From contig NZ_CP133089.1 of the NCBI RefSeq assembly GCF_030908405.1, forward strand, positions 1,674,001-1,738,000: a DNA stretch of 64,000 bases, read 5' to 3'. Each line of letters opens with the position of its first letter. Within the stretch, counting starts at the first letter, position 1. The DNA is from Aminobacterium sp. MB27-C1. Lineage in GTDB: Bacteria > Synergistota > Synergistia > Synergistales > Aminobacteriaceae. The translations under genes and the position numbers were made by a program. Under the pieces are notes generated by a model that saw only the letters and a list, made by a program, of their open reading frames with translations, had not been told where the DNA came from and did no database searches. This document shows, in pieces, positions 40,907 to 49,657 of this stretch.

Positions 40907-41458
40907 TCAATGCTGACGTAAGGTTTCTATACTCTCTTTAAAATACTCTTGAAGCCAGCGCGCTATTGATGGATTCTGTACCTCTCTTATATCCCCCAAG
41001 ACATTATTTAGTTCAAAACTATCAAAAGTAAAATTTCTACCATTGAGATTGTGGCGATAGATCAGCTGTACTTCGGGATATGCAATGAGGAGGGAGATCA
41101 AAGATGCTGGAATATTGCCGAGCGGTGGAAGATCTATATGGTCATAGCGAAAACTGGCCCGCACCCAGGTGCCCTTTCCGGGAGCAGACTCTATAACCAA
41201 TTTTCCATCACATAATTCGGCTAATTGTTTTAAAAAAGGTAGACCCAGCCCAACCCTGCGCGTTGTGCGGCTTGTATAAAAAGGATCTGTTACAACACGC
41301 AAAACCTCTTGATTCATTCCTCTTCCATTATCTTTTACCTCGAAAAGAAACCATCCCCCCTTACGATCTTCTGTTATGCGTATATCAACCCATGTAGCTC
41401 CCGCATTAATGCTGTTTTCCGCTATGTCTAATACGTGTTGAGAAAAATCTTCTAACAC
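40907..41458 (-). CDS. HATPase-domain protein (sensor-kinase-like ATP-binding)
   Basis: This 183-residue protein has a GHKL ATP-binding domain only: the N-box ENSINAGA, the G1 box DNGRGM and the G2 box GLGLPFLK. No histidine phosphorylation site precedes it. Similar stand-alone proteins, sometimes next to hydrogenase-type genes, are seen in anaerobes, but I do not see hydrogenase genes here. The start is GTG 41458 with GGAGGGG nine bases upstream. Twenty bases from the TPR gene and 30 from the channel gene, it may form a signalling unit with them. Confidence 0.85.
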   Translation of the reverse strand: MLEDFSQHVLDIAENSINAGATWVDIRITEDRKGGWFLFEVKDNGRGMNQEVLRVVTDPFYTSRTTRRVGLGLPFLKQLAELCDGKLVIESAPGKGTWVRASFRYDHIDLPPLGNIPASLISLLIAYPEVQLIYRHNLNGRNFTFDSFELNNVLGDIREVQNPSIARWLQEYFKESIETLRQH

Positions 41459-41477
41459 GGCGCCACCCCTCCATTTT

Positions 41478-42401
41478 TTATTTTAGGGGAAGGTAGACGT
41501 TTGACCTCAGCATATCTAAAACAGTTGTGTCAAAGGATTCAGCGTCAAGAGCATCGACGTCATACCCCATGTCCTGCGTTGCCTTCTCATAGAAAGAAGT
41601 GATTCCAAGGGAATCCATAAGTACAAGGAAATTTTCTTTATCTTCTTCAAGGAAGCGGCCTGTAAGCATTCCAAAAAGAATAGTCGCAGAAGCAAGCCAA
41701 TTGGCAAGTTCTTGTGAAATTGTCCAGGCGTCTTCGAAGAGTATAGAAAAATTGTAATCTTCTTCCTGCTGTTCATCAATAGAATCAAGGTCAGGCTCAG
41801 GAACGTAACCCAATATATAAAGAGGAATATCTGGTCCGACTTTAAATGCATCCCAAAGAGCTTTATACGAAGCGTTATCTGCACCTGAAAGCATAAAAGT
41901 AGCTATGGCAATCGAATGTTGACGAGCAGGTGAAACTTCCTCGTCTTTCATTGCTCTTTCCAGAACTTCGCCAAAACGCTGAAGCTCTACAAGACAACGA
42001 TACATAAGTGTTTTTCCGAGGGTAAGTCCTTCAGGGTCGTACGAAATGATCTCTTCTGCGACACCAAGAGCCTCTTCTATGTGTGCCTCAGAGAGCAAAG
42101 CAAATCCTAAACGTTGTAAAAGACCAATATAGATGAGTCCTTCATCTTCATCCATTAGCTCCTCGCTATTGAGAAGTCCGGCTTCTTCCATCATGCTGCG
42201 CATGGGCTTTAGTGCACGCTGCAAAAGTTCGAGCTTTTCTTCCGAGTATTCCAACGTATCGGCAAGGAGCATTAACGCCTCTGGATTCTCGGGATCAAGC
42301 TCAAGAATCTGCCGGGTGATGCGCGCTATTTCTTCTATCTCTTCACTTTGATACGCTTCTTCAAGTAACTCTTCAATTTGTTTCATTTCTGAATAAGACA
42401 T
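41478..42401 (-). CDS. TPR-like helical repeat protein
   Basis: This 307-residue acidic protein has several tetratricopeptide-like helical hairpins, visible as regular helix pairs: EIARITRQILELDPENPEALMLLADTLE near the start and SYDPEGLTLGKTLMYRCLVEL in the middle. It has no signal peptide and no catalytic motif. It would act as a scaffold. ATG 42401 with GGAGGT seven bases upstream is preferred to 42428. It opens the minus-strand set TPR, HATPase, formate channel, and diverges from the SYLF gene. Confidence 0.8.
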   Translation of the reverse strand: MSYSEMKQIEELLEEAYQSEEIEEIARITRQILELDPENPEALMLLADTLEYSEEKLELLQRALKPMRSMMEEAGLLNSEELMDEDEGLIYIGLLQRLGFALLSEAHIEEALGVAEEIISYDPEGLTLGKTLMYRCLVELQRFGEVLERAMKDEEVSPARQHSIAIATFMLSGADNASYKALWDAFKVGPDIPLYILGYVPEPDLDSIDEQQEEDYNFSILFEDAWTISQELANWLASATILFGMLTGRFLEEDKENFLVLMDSLGITSFYEKATQDMGYDVDALDAESFDTTVLDMLRSNVYLPLK

Positions 42402-42488
42402 ATAGGGTACCTCCAGCCTTATAATCAATATTATATATATCTAGTCAGTGTACGCGAAAAAGTGGAGCTCCGTCAATTCTTTAGATTC

Positions 42489-42517
42489 TTGCGCAAAAGA
42501 AAACATGCGAATAATAT
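42489..42517 (+). promoter_or_regulatory. Promoter of the SYLF-domain gene
   Basis: TTGCGC at 42489-42494 and TAATAT at 42512-42517 are spaced 17 bp, about 50 bases before the start codon. Confidence 0.55.
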
Positions 42518-42568
42518 AGACGAAGCAGATTCTAAGATAAAGAAGCTATTGTGAAAGGAGAGATAAAG

Positions 42569-43285
42569 ATGACATTGCAGAGAGAGAGGAACCTCCATTC
42601 TATAATAGGGGTATTCATCCTCCTGGCTCTGTTGAGCTGCGGAGGTATTTTTTCTCAGGCTGCCTGGGCTAAAACTCCAGAAGAAAGAATTTCTGGCTCT
42701 GTTAAGCTTCTCAGAGAGATGCAAGAACAATCAGATGTTGGAACTATGGCCGATTTGTTAGAGCGTGCAAAGGGAGTAGCTATATTTCCATCAGTGATCA
42801 AGGCGGGGTTTGTCTTTGGGGGGAAATATGGCGAAGGACTTGTGCTCAAAAGAGATGCCACTACAGGAAGATGGTATGGGCCCAGTTTTGCAACAATAGC
42901 GGGAGCCTCGTGGGGATTGCAAATCGGAGCAGAATCTATAGGTCTGGTTCTTGTTATTACCAATGAACGAGGTCTTGAAGGGTTTATGGGAAACAACGTT
43001 AAACTCGGTGGGGATCTCGGAGTTGCTGCCGGCCCAGTGGGACGTCGAGGTGAACTTGGAACAGATATTAAGCTTAAAGCTTCTATCTACAGCTATTCTA
43101 TTGCCAAGGGGCTTTTTGCTGGGATGTCTCTTGAAGGCGCGGCAATCAATGTTGACGAAAATGCAAATACAGTATATTGGGGAAAACCCACAACCGCTGC
43201 ACAAGCTCTGAAACAACGAGCAAGCAGCGCTAAAATTAACAGCCTCATAAAAGAACTTGAGAAAGTTATAAAAGAAGCAAAATAG
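42569..43285 (+). CDS. SYLF-domain (YSC84/DUF500) lipid-binding protein
   Basis: This exported 238-residue protein has a signal peptide (residues about 8-34, ending AAWAK) and then the SYLF domain: KGVAIFPSVIKAGFVFGG, YGPSFATIAGASWGLQIG, ERGLEGFMG and GEIGTDIKLKASIYSYS-like (ELGTDIKLKA). Eukaryotic members bind phosphoinositides; bacterial ones are periplasmic or outer-membrane facing and of unclear role. AAAGGAG precedes ATG 42569; the upstream GTG in the same frame is not needed. A perfect 32-base palindrome terminator follows. Confidence 0.9.
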   Translation: MTLQRERNLHSIIGVFILLALLSCGGIFSQAAWAKTPEERISGSVKLLREMQEQSDVGTMADLLERAKGVAIFPSVIKAGFVFGGKYGEGLVLKRDATTGRWYGPSFATIAGASWGLQIGAESIGLVLVITNERGLEGFMGNNVKLGGDLGVAAGPVGRRGELGTDIKLKASIYSYSIAKGLFAGMSLEGAAINVDENANTVYWGKPTTAAQALKQRASSAKINSLIKELEKVIKEAK

Positions 43286-43336
43286 AAATCTTCAGAATAA
43301 CGCTGCTTCAAAAAATGAACGCCAACAAAAAGATCT

Positions 43337-43371
43337 AAAAAAGCGGGGAAGAATATTCTTCCCCGCTTTTC
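43337..43371. terminator. Bidirectional terminator
   Basis: AAAAGCGGGGAAGAAT and its exact complement abut (perfect 32-base palindrome), with A-runs before and T-runs after, between the SYLF gene and the gene at 43403. Confidence 0.85.
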
Positions 43372-43402
43372 GTATTCATTGTAACTAGATAATTACTTTT
43401 AA

Positions 43403-43843
43403 CTAGATGATAAGTTTCCCTCCGCCACCCTGCCGAGAGTTGCCACTCATCTTATCGAGCTGCTGCAACATCTGAGGTGAAGCTACGTCAATCTTCGGTT
43501 TTCGTGCTTCTTCCATAGCAGCTTCCTGCATCTTCTTTTCATATTCTTTAATCTGCTCTTTCAGCTTCTCTGAGTCTCCCTTAATCCAAAGCAAAATGCT
43601 ATCAGCAATAGCATTTACGACTTCATCTTCTGGCTCTTCTTTTATGAGACCCAGTTCTTTCATCAAGCGATGCTCATCACGAATGGACTCGACAACATCA
43701 TCGTCTGTAATGAGCCCTTTTTTATAGAGAACTCTGAAGATGATGTTCAGACGACTTTTCAGATTTTCTTCATTCATAGCCATACCGTCTACACGAGCAA
43801 GTAAGGCACTTAAAAGCTCATCAAGACTAATCTGCATTGGCAT
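43403..43843 (-). CDS. Small helical protein of unknown function
   Basis: I do not recognise this 146-residue protein. It is predicted helical, with two parts: a compact N-terminal region (LDELLSALLARVDGMAMNEENLKSRL, then RVLYKKGLITDDDVVESI), and a charged coiled region (LKEQIKEYEKKMQEAAMEEARK). It ends in a glycine-rich tail. AGGAGG before ATG 43843 is strong. It lies 72 bases after the ychF stop on the same strand. A dimeric or scaffolding role is only a guess. Confidence 0.7.
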   Translation of the reverse strand: MPMQISLDELLSALLARVDGMAMNEENLKSRLNIIFRVLYKKGLITDDDVVESIRDEHRLMKELGLIKEEPEDEVVNAIADSILLWIKGDSEKLKEQIKEYEKKMQEAAMEEARKPKIDVASPQMLQQLDKMSGNSRQGGGGKLII

Positions 43844-43915
43844 GTGTCGATCCTCCTCTCTTCTCGTAAAATTCAGTTATTCATTCTAACATAGAACAAA
43901 AACAGAATAAAAATT

Positions 43916-45007
43916 CTATACGTTAAATCGAATTTCGATCATATCTCCGTCTTGTACTATATAATCCTTTCCTTCGAGGCGTAATACCCCCTTATCACGA
44001 CATGCAGACAAGGAGCAACCGAAATCGATAAAATCCTGATAATGAACTACCTGAGCACGGATAAAGCCCCTCGCCAGATCCGAATGAATAGCCCCAGCTG
44101 CATCAACAGCAGTTGAACCTTTCTTCAAAGTCCAAGCTTTGACTTCGTCCTTACCTGTCGTGAAAAAGGAAATCAATCCCAACAGACTATAAGCTTCTTG
44201 TATCAGCCTGTTTCGCCCAGCCTCTTCAATGCCAAGTTCGGCCATAAATTCTTGTTGCTCTTCTTCTGAAAGATCAGCCATATCCATTTCCATTCGGCCA
44301 AAGACCTGAACAAGGCCGAGGCCACGCTCTTTTGCTATAGAACGGATTTCATCAAGACCGGGGATATTTTCTCCTGTTTGAGTTTCGTCGAGATTCAAAA
44401 CGATCATCTCTGGTTTAAGGGTAAGGAACGCGAAACCACTTAACTTCCGTTGCTCTTCTTCAGTGAGCCCCAGCTCGCGAAGGGGTTTTTCATCCATCAA
44501 AAAGGCCTGACAACGCTCAAGTTGTTTTCTCTCTTCTTCCTCTTCAGGCATAAGACGCTTTTTAGCAGCAAGACGAGAAAGGCGATTTTCTATAACGCCA
44601 AGATCTCGATAGATCAACTCCATCTCAACAATGTTCCAATCTCTTGCAGGATCTATTGTCTCTTCAGGGTGGGGAACATCAGCATTATCGAATGTTCTTA
44701 CCACATGAACGAGAGCATCTGATTCTGAAACGAAAGAAAGGAAAGCATTTCCTACACCTGCCCCCTTGCTCGCATCTTTTGAGAGTCCCGCCAAATCGAC
44801 AAAATCGACAGTGGCAGGAGCTTCTTTTTTCGGCTCAAAGACCTTAACGAGATTATCAAAACGAACATCTGGCACAGCAACCATAGCTCTATTTGGATCT
44901 GTTTTGCCGCTGGCATAAGCCTTTACTTCCGCTCCAGCCCGCGTTATAACATTAAAAATAGTGCTTTTACCACAAAGGGGCAAACCCACTATACCGCATT
45001 TCAGCAT
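43916..45007 (-). CDS. ychF: Ribosome-associated ATPase YchF
   Basis: This 363-residue OBG-like P-loop protein has a G1 loop GLPLCGKST (residues 8-16), DLAGLSKDASKGAGVGNAFL as G3, and NLDE in place of the GTP-specific NKxD, the sign of ATP preference. A coiled insertion (residues about 125-200) and a C-terminal TGS domain (VDAAGAIHSDLARGFIRAQ) complete it. It acts on ribosomes in stress. AGGAGGT precedes ATG 45007. Confidence 0.95.
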   Translation of the reverse strand: MLKCGIVGLPLCGKSTIFNVITRAGAEVKAYASGKTDPNRAMVAVPDVRFDNLVKVFEPKKEAPATVDFVDLAGLSKDASKGAGVGNAFLSFVSESDALVHVVRTFDNADVPHPEETIDPARDWNIVEMELIYRDLGVIENRLSRLAAKKRLMPEEEEERKQLERCQAFLMDEKPLRELGLTEEEQRKLSGFAFLTLKPEMIVLNLDETQTGENIPGLDEIRSIAKERGLGLVQVFGRMEMDMADLSEEEQQEFMAELGIEEAGRNRLIQEAYSLLGLISFFTTGKDEVKAWTLKKGSTAVDAAGAIHSDLARGFIRAQVVHYQDFIDFGCSLSACRDKGVLRLEGKDYIVQDGDMIEIRFNV

Positions 45008-45116
45008 GAGGACATACCTCCTGATTATTCGATATCATCTTTTCCATGATGAGATTGCATTATAATTGTATTATACGCTTATGCCAACTGAAAAAGAAAA
45101 GGAGGTCTTTTCTTTC

Positions 45117-46616
45117 ATGAAAAAACTATTTTTGGTGTGCTTTACGATCATTTTTACTTTGATTTCAAGCGCAACTCTTTGGGCAACTGATGTAGCTATA
45201 GAGCAGGTTCACGTCTATCCAAGAGGAGCACAGATACGACTAAAAACAAGTGTCAATGGAAAGGGAGAAATTATCCTTCCCAATACTTTTACACTCGAAA
45301 GCATTAAAGTAATTCCAGGAGATGGACTGCTTTTAAAAAACTCTCAGGTGAAAGTACGAAATAATACTCAATGGCTTCCCCCTACGCTTACCCCTTTGTC
45401 TAATCAGATTGAAGAAAAGAAAAAAGAGCTTTCAGTTCTGGAATCCCGATTAATGGCCCTTAAGCAATCTACTCTTCTTATGGAGAAAGCGGTTCCTTCA
45501 GATCTTTCTATCTCTAATATGTCTTCATATTTGAAAACAACAGAAGAAACCCGTGAAGCGAAAGAAGAAGAACAAACATCTGTAGTAAACGCTATTGAAG
45601 ATATAAAGCAAATTATTGCCGATCTAACCAAAGAACTAGAAGAGAAGAAACCTCAAACACAGGGAAAGGTCATTACCGTCGAATATACAGCATTAGCCAA
45701 GGGAGACCTTTACATTGAAGCGTGGTCTAACTATGCTCGCTGGACTCCTGAATATATATTGTCTCTTTCCACAAAAGATCAAACTATACAAGGACAAATG
45801 CTAGCTAAAGTTACGCAACATACGGGGCTGACATGGGACGGTGCTATACAACTACATACCGCCTACCCGATTTCTTCAGTGGAAACGCCAGAGCTATTTC
45901 CGCTTATAGCTGATTTTAAAAAAACCACCTATCAAACTCGGAGCATGGAAAATGCTATGATGCTGAAAACAGCGGCAAAAGATGAAGCTTCCCTTGCACC
46001 TATGGAAGAAACTCTGACAGATCGTATATTTACAGCCAAAGGCAATGTAGAAGGAGATAACTCACAAACGATGCTGCTGTTAAACGAGCTTTCTTTGCCG
46101 ATTACGGTTTCTATAGAATGCATTCCCGTTCTTTCTCCCCAAGCTTGGATCGTAGCCTCTACAGAAAAAGTAGAAGATCCATTGCTTGCTGGACAAGCGG
46201 ACCTCTTTATAGACGGCGTGGGATCAGGCAGAACATCAGTACCGCAAGTTGCACGTGGTGAAATAATAAGATTGGCCTTTGGACAAACACCTTCGGTTAC
46301 TGCGGCACGTGAGGAAATTATCCCTAAAGAAGGTAGCAATTGGTTGGGTAAGGGGAAATTAGCCCAGGGCTATACTATAAACGTAACCAACGGTTTACCC
46401 TACGAAACAGAGTTAGTTATTAAAGATAGAATTCCTGTTTCAGCTCAAGAGAAAATAACTGTTAGTGCAGAAAGTCTAGACCCTCAACCTACAGAGCAAG
46501 ATTCTAAAAAGGGTTTTCTCACGTGGAAGCTAAAGCTTCGATCGGGAGAACAAAAGAAACTTTCTGTAATTTATCGCCTTTCCTTCCCCGCGGAAGAGGA
46601 AATATGGATTCAATAA
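45117..46616 (+). CDS. DUF4139/DUF4140 secreted protein (mucoidy inhibitor A-like)
   Basis: This 499-residue protein has a signal peptide (about 1-22, ending SATLWAT), an N-terminal DUF4140-like part (EQVHVYPRGAQIRLK), a coiled coil near 110-190 and a C-terminal DUF4139 part with LAQGYTINVTNGLPYETELVIKDRIPVS. Family members may be in the envelope, but their role is not established. The start is ATG 45117 with AAGGAGG; codons from 45066 are not needed. It diverges from ychF; a TATAAT near 45061 lies between. Confidence 0.85.
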   Translation: MKKLFLVCFTIIFTLISSATLWATDVAIEQVHVYPRGAQIRLKTSVNGKGEIILPNTFTLESIKVIPGDGLLLKNSQVKVRNNTQWLPPTLTPLSNQIEEKKKELSVLESRLMALKQSTLLMEKAVPSDLSISNMSSYLKTTEETREAKEEEQTSVVNAIEDIKQIIADLTKELEEKKPQTQGKVITVEYTALAKGDLYIEAWSNYARWTPEYILSLSTKDQTIQGQMLAKVTQHTGLTWDGAIQLHTAYPISSVETPELFPLIADFKKTTYQTRSMENAMMLKTAAKDEASLAPMEETLTDRIFTAKGNVEGDNSQTMLLLNELSLPITVSIECIPVLSPQAWIVASTEKVEDPLLAGQADLFIDGVGSGRTSVPQVARGEIIRLAFGQTPSVTAAREEIIPKEGSNWLGKGKLAQGYTINVTNGLPYETELVIKDRIPVSAQEKITVSAESLDPQPTEQDSKKGFLTWKLKLRSGEQKKLSVIYRLSFPAEEEIWIQ

Positions 46617-46655
46617 ACATGTGGAGAAACACCCTGAAAAGGAGCGTAAAAGAAG

Positions 46656-47468
46656 ATGAATATAACTGTAGTTGTAGATGATTATTGCGGAACATCAAAG
46701 CTTTTAGGAGAACATGGTTTAAGCCTTTTCATTGAAACACCGAGAGGTAATCTGCTTTTTGACACTGGTAGGGGTATGGCCCTCTATCCTAATGCATCCA
46801 CCCTCGGAATTCGGCTTGGCAACCTTGACGGTGTGGTTCTTAGCCATGGCCATTTTGACCATACATGGGGTTTACCCGAAATTTTAAGACGAGAGGGAAA
46901 TATTCCCGTATGGGCTTCTCCCCTTTTTGATCAGCAAAGATTTGCACGAAGGGGAAAAGAAAAAGAAATTGCAGGAAGTCTTCTTCGAAAAGATGACGTA
47001 AACTTTCATTCAGTAGGTGATAGTGCCGAAATTATAGAAGGGGTATGGGCTATCACTGTTCCTCTCTCAGAAAGAAACACCGATTTTATTCCAGTAGACT
47101 CTGATCTTGTTGTTGAAGAAAAGGGAGAATTCAAAGCTGATCAGATGGAAGACGACCTCTCCCTTGTTGTTCGTGGTATTCATGGATATAGTATTATATT
47201 AGGGTGTGCACATGCAGGAAGCGTTAATATTCTCGAACGAGCTTCCCGCCTTTTTAATACCCGGGATTTTTATAGTGTTATTGGAGGCATGCATTTCAGA
47301 AGTCAGAATGAAGAGTTTCTTATTCGTTCGGCCACGGAATTCAAGGATAAATTCTCCGTGCAATACTGGAGACCATGTCATTGCACAGGATTTAAAGCAG
47401 CCTTTACACTTGGGAAAATTCTAAACGATGTGGATTGGGCCCCTTCCGGCTCTAACTACGAGGTATAA
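46656..47468 (+). CDS. Metallo-beta-lactamase fold hydrolase (COG1237-like)
   Basis: This 270-residue protein has the MBL fold. The metal-binding HxHxDH motif appears as SHGHFDH (about residues 62-68), followed by GCAHAG and HFRS and a final CHCTG. This set matches the COG1237 subgroup related to a dihydropterin-methylaminobenzene phosphate synthase used in archaeal methanopterin synthesis, though many members have other roles. AAAAGGAG precedes ATG 46656. It follows the DUF4139 gene by 39 bases and precedes a sensor gene by 23. Confidence 0.88.
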   Translation: MNITVVVDDYCGTSKLLGEHGLSLFIETPRGNLLFDTGRGMALYPNASTLGIRLGNLDGVVLSHGHFDHTWGLPEILRREGNIPVWASPLFDQQRFARRGKEKEIAGSLLRKDDVNFHSVGDSAEIIEGVWAITVPLSERNTDFIPVDSDLVVEEKGEFKADQMEDDLSLVVRGIHGYSIILGCAHAGSVNILERASRLFNTRDFYSVIGGMHFRSQNEEFLIRSATEFKDKFSVQYWRPCHCTGFKAAFTLGKILNDVDWAPSGSNYEV

Positions 47469-47491
47469 ACCAACTTTAGGAGGATCTTTTT

Positions 47492-48613
47492 ATGCTCTCA
47501 TGGTCAACGTTGCCCCCCTTCATTTCCCTTCCTATTTTGATAGGGACAATACTCTTAGCTGGAGGTGGGGAAAGGTATTTTATTAGTCTTCCCTTCTGGG
47601 CGCTTTTTATTATGAGTTATATTACATGTACGTTTCTTTACGCTTTTTTCGTCACTCAAAATTATAAAGAAGGGTATATTCCTCTTCAATTTTTAGCGCA
47701 GGGAATGCTGATAACAATGCTAGCGCAACATTTAGGAAATCCTGAATCGTTGATCTGGGTGGGAGTGGCAACATCAACAGTTGGCTTTATACTTTTCGCC
47801 AACATTATTATTCGTAAACGCGAATCAGATGTTTCGGTAGATTTCAGCAAGAGCACACCGAAACCAGAAGATGTTCTTACAGATGATTCTTCTTTCTGCA
47901 CCATTCCCGTACCTATTCTAGTCACGGATGAGAATGGACTTATTACGAATGCTAATGAAGCTTTTCTTTCCCTTATCGATCAAAAAAAAGAATCCCTTTT
48001 AGGGAAAATTGTCACAGAAATTATTTCTCTTGACACGGAAAAGATGGTTTTAAAAGGGAAAGAGTGGCATATTCAGCAAAAGCAGCAGGAAGGTGCATTT
48101 TTTTTCTTTCTTTCCGAGGATTCCGAGCTTAATGAAAATAATGAGCCACATAAAGGTTTTTCAGACTTATTGGATTCCGATCTGCCAATTTATACTTTTA
48201 AATATAGCGAGCGTCGTCTTCCTGAAGAGATAAGTCGGGCTCACAGATATCGACGGTGGCTTTCTGCTGCCCTTTTCAAAATGGATTTTCATAAAACAGA
48301 AACAGGACTTTTTTCTTCAGATGATGAAGATGATTTTTTCAAGGCATTTTGCAACTATGTATTTGAAAAAGTAAGAGAAAGTGATCTTTGTTTTCGGATG
48401 GGCAATAGAGAAGTGCTTGTCCTTATGCCGGAAACGCCTCAAAATGGAGCAAAAGAATTAGCTATACGATTGACACATTTTCCGAAGGATGTCAGTGAAG
48501 AATATGATATCGCCGAAACAGCACAGGTCTACTCAAGCATTACCTTTTATAATGGAAATCAAGAAACGACTGCGGAAAAAATTCTTCAAGCCTTGTACAG
48601 CAATTTAGCGTAA
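47492..48613 (+). CDS. Membrane PAS sensor with a degenerate GGDEF domain
   Basis: This 373-residue protein has about four N-terminal membrane segments (residues 5-105), a PAS-like region (PVPILVTDENGLITNANEAFL) and a C-terminal domain resembling diguanylate cyclase: HRYRRWLSAALFKMDFHKT, then DLCFRMGNREVLVLMPETPQNGAKELAIRL. At the active position GGDEF reads GNREV, so cyclase activity is not expected. AGGAGG precedes ATG 47492. It may be a receptor for c-di-GMP or a signalling adaptor. The 48612 hairpin ends the transcript. Confidence 0.8.
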   Translation: MLSWSTLPPFISLPILIGTILLAGGGERYFISLPFWALFIMSYITCTFLYAFFVTQNYKEGYIPLQFLAQGMLITMLAQHLGNPESLIWVGVATSTVGFILFANIIIRKRESDVSVDFSKSTPKPEDVLTDDSSFCTIPVPILVTDENGLITNANEAFLSLIDQKKESLLGKIVTEIISLDTEKMVLKGKEWHIQQKQQEGAFFFFLSEDSELNENNEPHKGFSDLLDSDLPIYTFKYSERRLPEEISRAHRYRRWLSAALFKMDFHKTETGLFSSDDEDDFFKAFCNYVFEKVRESDLCFRMGNREVLVLMPETPQNGAKELAIRLTHFPKDVSEEYDIAETAQVYSSITFYNGNQETTAEKILQALYSNLA

Positions 48614-48653
48614 TGGGAAAGGCAGCTTGAATAAAGTTACCTTTCCCATTCTT
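48612..48653. terminator. Bidirectional terminator
   Basis: AATGGGAAAGG pairs perfectly with CCTTTCCCATT over a 17-base loop; the last stop codon bases of the sensor gene are in the stem. Confidence 0.7.
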
Positions 48654-48667
48654 ATTATCAACGTAAA

Positions 48668-49504
48668 TTAAACTTCTACTGAAACTCCCAACCGACTTAA
48701 AACACCCTCGGCGAGAGAGTTAAAAAGCTCTTCATTCTTATATTTCTCTATATCGCCATGATCTGCCAGGCGTGCAAGCTCTGGGTCAATGGGGAATCGC
48801 CCGAGAGCAGGTATAGAGAACTCCTCTTCAATCTCTTGTACGTGACTCGGTCCAAAAACTTCCATCCTTTTTCCACAATCAGGACACTTAACGTAACTCA
48901 TATTTTCAATAACACCAAGAAGTGGAATTTCCATCATTTGAGTCATATTGAGAGCTTTCTCCACTACCATAACGGAAAGCTCCTGAGGTGACGTAACTAC
49001 GAGGAAACCGTTCAAGTCAATAGTCTGCATAACTGTGAGAGGCGCATCGGCCGTTCCAGGAGGAAGATCAACTATAACAAAATCCGTGCCATCCCATGCT
49101 ACATCTTCCCAGAACTGTTTTATTACATTTCCAATGATAGGGCCACGCCATACCACTGGTTTAGTAGGATCGTCAAGAAGAAGATTGACAGACATAACTC
49201 TTATATTGAAAATAGAAGAAGCTGGAGGAACGATTCCCTCGGGGGTACCGTATGGAGCATCAGAAATTCCCATTAATTTGGGAACAGAAGGTCCCGTTAT
49301 ATCTGCATCGAGAATTCCTACAGAAAAACCTTTTTTCGCCAAAGCAACAGCCAACAAGCAAGATACGGAACTTTTTCCTACTCCGCCCTTACCGCTACCA
49401 ACAGCTATTACGTGGCCAACATTCTTTTTCTTTTTAGCGCATCCGCTGCAACCTTCACAAGAAGATTTCCCGCAAGATTGTTCGCCGCATACATTATCTG
49501 ACAT
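48668..49504 (-). CDS. mrp: Mrp/NBP35 family iron-sulfur carrier ATPase
   Basis: This 278-residue P-loop protein has Walker A GKGGVGKSS at about 38-46 and the switch regions DADITGPSVP and DLPPGT. It has a cysteine-rich N-terminus (CGEQSCGKSSCEGCSGC) and a CPDC pair near residue 209 for a bridging cluster. It delivers Fe-S clusters to client proteins. The N-terminal extension resembles NBP35 rather than plain ApbC. GGAGG precedes ATG 49504. It lies opposite a plus-strand terminator at 49529. Confidence 0.93.
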   Translation of the reverse strand: MSDNVCGEQSCGKSSCEGCSGCAKKKKNVGHVIAVGSGKGGVGKSSVSCLLAVALAKKGFSVGILDADITGPSVPKLMGISDAPYGTPEGIVPPASSIFNIRVMSVNLLLDDPTKPVVWRGPIIGNVIKQFWEDVAWDGTDFVIVDLPPGTADAPLTVMQTIDLNGFLVVTSPQELSVMVVEKALNMTQMMEIPLLGVIENMSYVKCPDCGKRMEVFGPSHVQEIEEEFSIPALGRFPIDPELARLADHGDIEKYKNEELFNSLAEGVLSRLGVSVEV

Positions 49505-49528
49505 TCATTTATCCTCCCCTATTGGAAT

Positions 49529-49547
49529 CCCCTCAGAGGGGCTTTTT
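49529..49547 (+). terminator. Small hairpin with T-run (plus strand)
   Basis: CCCCT pairs with AGGGG over a CAG loop and is followed by CTTTTT. It lies just upstream of mrp on the opposite strand and could stop readthrough toward the 49658 gene. Confidence 0.5.
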
Positions 49548-49657
49548 GTCTGTTTCTTTATACTCTTAGAGATTGTGAGCGTCAAGTTATTCACACTCTT
49601 GTCGCCATTCCTGAATAGTTGTATAGTGAGAAATTTGTCAGGAGGCGATGATGAAAA

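Noticed and set aside
42791-43216. Minus-strand open frame of 141 codons opposite the SYLF gene
   Set aside because: The plus-strand frame carries the signal peptide and SYLF motifs; the other frame is an artefact of base composition.
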